A stretch of DNA of 64,000 bases from NCBI GenBank assembly GCA_046309355.1, contig JBKCPL010000031.1, positions 74,520-138,519 of the forward strand, in the 5' to 3' direction. Shown one piece after another: positions 61,821 to 64,000 of the stretch. The first letter of the stretch is position 1. Each line of letters opens with the position of its first letter. The notes beneath the pieces were generated by a model. It saw nothing but the letters and a program-made list of their open reading frames with translations. It made no database searches and was not told where the DNA came from. Made by a program: the position numbers and the translations under genes. The DNA comes from CAYSBE01 sp046309355 (GTDB taxonomy: Bacteria; Bacteroidota; Bacteroidia; UKL13-3).

Positions 61821-63116
61821 TTAAGCGTTTTTAGCAGCTTTAGCTTTTTTTGTTTCTTTTTCTTCCACCACTTCAACACCATCAGTGTCAATTTGTTTTT
61901 CTAGTGTGTTGATGCGTTTGCGCAATTCATGAATGACTTTGTACAATTCATCCATTTCGCTGCGTGTAGCTACAGGCACATTGTTCAGCATCTTTTCCAT
62001 CTGCATGTCCATGTGGCGCTTCATTTTCATTCCGAGTGTATTCAGTTCTGCCTGCATTTTTGAATATTCTGCTGTGCTGAACAGATTTACAAAATGCTTG
62101 TCATTCGTGTTTAACCACTCCTGATACACTTTCATGAAATTGTTCATGTCTTCACCTTTATGCAATTTGTTGTAAATATTATCTGCAACTTCCTCCATGG
62201 CTTTAAGGCCTGTAGTGTACATCATGTATTGCATCTGTGCGTTTTTCATCTGGTAATGCGCAAACTCCTGAGCTAACTCATTCATCATTTCTACCGATGC
62301 TTTTTGCGAACCTGGTGTCATCATTTTCATGATTGGTGCTGCTGATTCGTGCATCATGTTCCACATGTTGGTATAATTATTCATCATATTGGTGAACATA
62401 TCGTTACCCGCTGGCATCATGCTCATCATGTTATTTTTCATGGTATCGAACATACCTTTATTCATTTCCATCATTTTTTTACCGTTTTCGGTCATCATGT
62501 TCATGTTCATCATGTTTTTCATGAAATCAGGTTGCATATTGAACATTTTGTCCATCATGTTTTTAAACTGATCCATGTTCATCGTATTTTTAAACATGTC
62601 TGGTGTAAAGGTTTTGTCCTGAATAGCTTTCATCATCGGCATCCACATATTGAACATGTTCATGTACATTTCGGCATTGTTGAACATACCGCTTAGATTT
62701 TCTTTGGTATTCATGTTGCCAACGTTTTTCATCATTTCAGTGTACATGTTATTCATGTTAGTAGTCCATGAGTTGAAAATATTCATCATAGTGTTGTACT
62801 GATTTTTTACTTCTTCGTTCATATTGTTTGTTGCCATACCCGAAAATGTATTCTGCACATTCTTCATCCACTCAGATGCCATATTCATCTGATTGTTCAT
62901 CCAGGTATTGAAGAAATTAATTCCCTCTGTAGTTGATCCGTTAGCTGTATTCTGTGTAAAAAACGACATCTGAGAATCGTACCATTTTTTAAAAAAGTCA
63001 GAATTTAGGTCCATGTTCATGGTTTTTGCCATTTTTTCTGTAGCATTGGCAAGTGATTCAACTGCTTGTTTTTGCGCTTCTGCAAATGTGTTGAATAGAT
63101 TTTTTGAGTTTTCCAT
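61821..63116 (-). CDS. phaE: PhaE-like subunit of class III PHA synthase, methionine-rich
   Basis: A 431-residue helical protein immediately upstream of phaC. The order phaE-phaC, the amphipathic helical nature, the C-terminal coiled coil (KVIHELRKRINTLEKQI) and the Lys/Ala-rich tail (KAKAAKNA) fit PhaE, which PhaC requires for activity. The composition is extraordinary: I count about 74 Met overall, and roughly one residue in four in positions 71-310, mixed with Asn, as in MKNMMNMNMM. Such a core may form a soft hydrophobic surface for the granule. The family call relies on context as well as sequence. Confidence 0.7.
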   Translation of the reverse strand: MENSKNLFNTFAEAQKQAVESLANATEKMAKTMNMDLNSDFFKKWYDSQMSFFTQNTANGSTTEGINFFNTWMNNQMNMASEWMKNVQNTFSGMATNNMNEEVKNQYNTMMNIFNSWTTNMNNMYTEMMKNVGNMNTKENLSGMFNNAEMYMNMFNMWMPMMKAIQDKTFTPDMFKNTMNMDQFKNMMDKMFNMQPDFMKNMMNMNMMTENGKKMMEMNKGMFDTMKNNMMSMMPAGNDMFTNMMNNYTNMWNMMHESAAPIMKMMTPGSQKASVEMMNELAQEFAHYQMKNAQMQYMMYTTGLKAMEEVADNIYNKLHKGEDMNNFMKVYQEWLNTNDKHFVNLFSTAEYSKMQAELNTLGMKMKRHMDMQMEKMLNNVPVATRSEMDELYKVIHELRKRINTLEKQIDTDGVEVVEEKETKKAKAAKNA

Positions 63117-63374
63117 TTATATATTTATTTAATTATTTTGTCTTCCTGAAAGCGGCCGCGAAATTAGTATAATTATTTATATTTCAATATCCTCTATGTT
63201 AAATTAACGCAAAGCCCCTCTAAGCTACGCGGCTGTAAGGACAAACAGGAATATGACTTTTATCATGTAACAAACGGCTATCGGGTGAAAACTTAATTTT
63301 CTTCCCAAATTGAAATAAAACGCATAAAAATTAACTTGCGCACCAATTCAATACAACATATAAATAATACAGTT

Positions 63375-63788
63375 ATGGGACCACAAGTAGGAGACATTTT
63401 TACACACGACATCAGTTACACACAAGAGCAGGTAAACACCTATGCACACATTTCAGGAGATACCAATCCATTGCACATTGATGAGCAAGCCGGAAAGGAC
63501 AGCATGTTTGGCCGCAATATTATTCATGGACATTTTAGTGCAAGCGTATTCACCAAGATATTCGGAGTGCTTTACTTTGCCGATGGACACGTGTACATGA
63601 AACAAAGCTGTACATTTTTAAAGCCCATGTTTGTTGATACAGCTTATCGTGCTGTTATTACGGTGAAAGAAATATTTCCGGAAAAAAATAGAGTGCTGTA
63701 CGAAACTAAAGTGATAGATGTGGCTACCGGAGCTGAAACCATTGTAGGCGAGGCCCTGCTGATGAATAAAAAACAGTACGTTTGGTAA
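63375..63788 (+). CDS. phaJ: MaoC-like (R)-enoyl-CoA hydratase, PhaJ-like
   Basis: A 137-residue hot-dog-fold hydratase. The hydratase 2 motif reads YAHISGDTNPLHIDEQAG with the catalytic Asp and His, followed by IIHGHFSASVF. PhaJ makes (R)-3-hydroxyacyl-CoA from fatty-acid beta-oxidation intermediates for PHA synthesis, which fits its place beside phaE-phaC on the opposite strand. Start at ATG 63375; the frame extends to a TTG at 63336. Other MaoC roles cannot be excluded. Confidence 0.82.
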   Translation: MGPQVGDIFTHDISYTQEQVNTYAHISGDTNPLHIDEQAGKDSMFGRNIIHGHFSASVFTKIFGVLYFADGHVYMKQSCTFLKPMFVDTAYRAVITVKEIFPEKNRVLYETKVIDVATGAETIVGEALLMNKKQYVW

Positions 63789-63803
63789 ACTAATTACCAT
63801 CAA

Positions 63804-63845
63804 TAAAAAAGCCCCCACGCCTAAGGTGTGGGGGCTTTTTTATTA
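63804..63845. terminator. Bidirectional Rho-independent terminator
   Basis: GCCCCCAC (63811-63818) pairs with GTGGGGGC (63828-63835), extended by inner pairs around TAA, with A-run and T-run on both sides. It separates the convergent PhaJ and T9SS genes. Confidence 0.88.
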
Positions 63846-63859
63846 AATTAGTGTTGTAA

Positions 63860-64000
63860 TTAACGGGCAATGTTCAGTTTCTGAACTTGTGTTTTGCCGT
63901 CAACTGTAATTTCTACTACATACAATCCATTTTGCAATGTGTTGCAGTTTACTTCTGTTTCCAGTCCGTTAAGTTCTGTGCTCAGAACACGTTTGCCGGT
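63860..64000 (-). CDS. T9SS C-terminal sorting domain of a truncated gene
   Basis: The last 46 codons of a minus-strand gene that runs off the right edge of the window. The sequence LQNGLYVVEITVDGK and QKLNIAR followed by a stop is the end of a type A Por sorting domain, so the protein is a T9SS cargo. Nothing can be said about its main domain. Confidence 0.85.
   Translation of the reverse strand, partial: TGKRVLSTELNGLETEVNCNTLQNGLYVVEITVDGKTQVQKLNIAR

Noticed and set aside
62349..62696. His-rich 115-residue open frame on the plus strand
   Set aside because: It is the antisense of phaE: the many Met codons (ATG) read as CAT (His) on the other strand. No start signal or family match.
1..64000. 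Search for CRISPR arrays, tRNA/rRNA genes, insertion sequences, phage genes and riboswitches
   Set aside because: Reading the intergenic regions showed no direct repeat arrays, cloverleaf-like sequences, transposase or phage genes; all gaps are under about 260 bases. A covariance-model scan would be needed to exclude small RNAs.

Overview
The window is a continuous stretch of a Bacteroidota chromosome. Three proteins carry C-terminal type IX secretion (Por) sorting domains, two of them complete. The recognisable promoters match the Bacteroidota form (TTTG or TTG, about 18-20 bases, then TAnnTTTG). Several families are typical of the phylum: DUF5777, DUF5683, DPP-IV, the long IspG, OlsF-like and YceI proteins. 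The genus cannot be fixed from the sequence. Genes are densely packed, no gap exceeds about 260 bases, and I found no rRNA, tRNA, insertion sequence, prophage or CRISPR array.

Layout. 1-11 kb is housekeeping: the end of a 2-oxo-acid dehydrogenase E2 gene, a GT-C glycosyltransferase, kdsB, pyrG, a DUF4190 lipoprotein, yidC, a nucleoside phosphorylase, a tandem UspA protein and ettA. 11-17 kb runs leftward: an unknown protein, a FAD oxidoreductase, a T9SS cargo protein, ispG and an SDR. 17.4-21.9 kb runs rightward as one tight series: an MlaE/MlaF-type lipid ABC transporter, three small haem-binding lipoproteins (two with CX4CH sites), a DUF5777 protein and a YceI protein. 21.9-26.6 kb holds a ZIP transporter, a PAP2 phosphatase, a methyltransferase, glmM and ychF.

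26.6-35.8 kb is the most unusual part: six tightly packed leftward genes whose products all carry signal peptides. In transcription order they are an LPP20-like protein, an LPP20/DUF4384 protein, a formylglycine-generating-enzyme-like protein without the active-site cysteines, a caspase-fold protease, a helical-repeat/WG-repeat protein, and a 1157-residue WD40-caspase protein. Both caspase domains keep the His/Cys dyad. This looks like an exported caspase-based system outside the cytoplasm, of unknown purpose.

35.9-59.6 kb is mixed core and envelope: polyprenyl synthetase, trxA, dnaE, a T9SS protein with Asp-box repeats, a GlcD-like oxidase, DPP-IV, a CHAP-like protein, a cytochrome c/copper monooxygenase-like protein with its redoxin partner, an OlsF-like fused acyltransferase, a DUF58 protein, rlmH, clpC, asparaginase, lepB, dapB, a DUF5683 protein, and rpmA/rplU. 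59.7-63.8 kb is a polyhydroxyalkanoate cluster: an alpha/beta hydrolase, phaC and a very methionine-rich phaE-like gene leftward, and a PhaJ-like hydratase rightward. The window ends inside a third T9SS cargo gene.

A recurring detail is the use of TTG starts overlapping the upstream stop as TTGA. It is clear at the PAP2 and dapB starts and possible at two junctions in the caspase operon.
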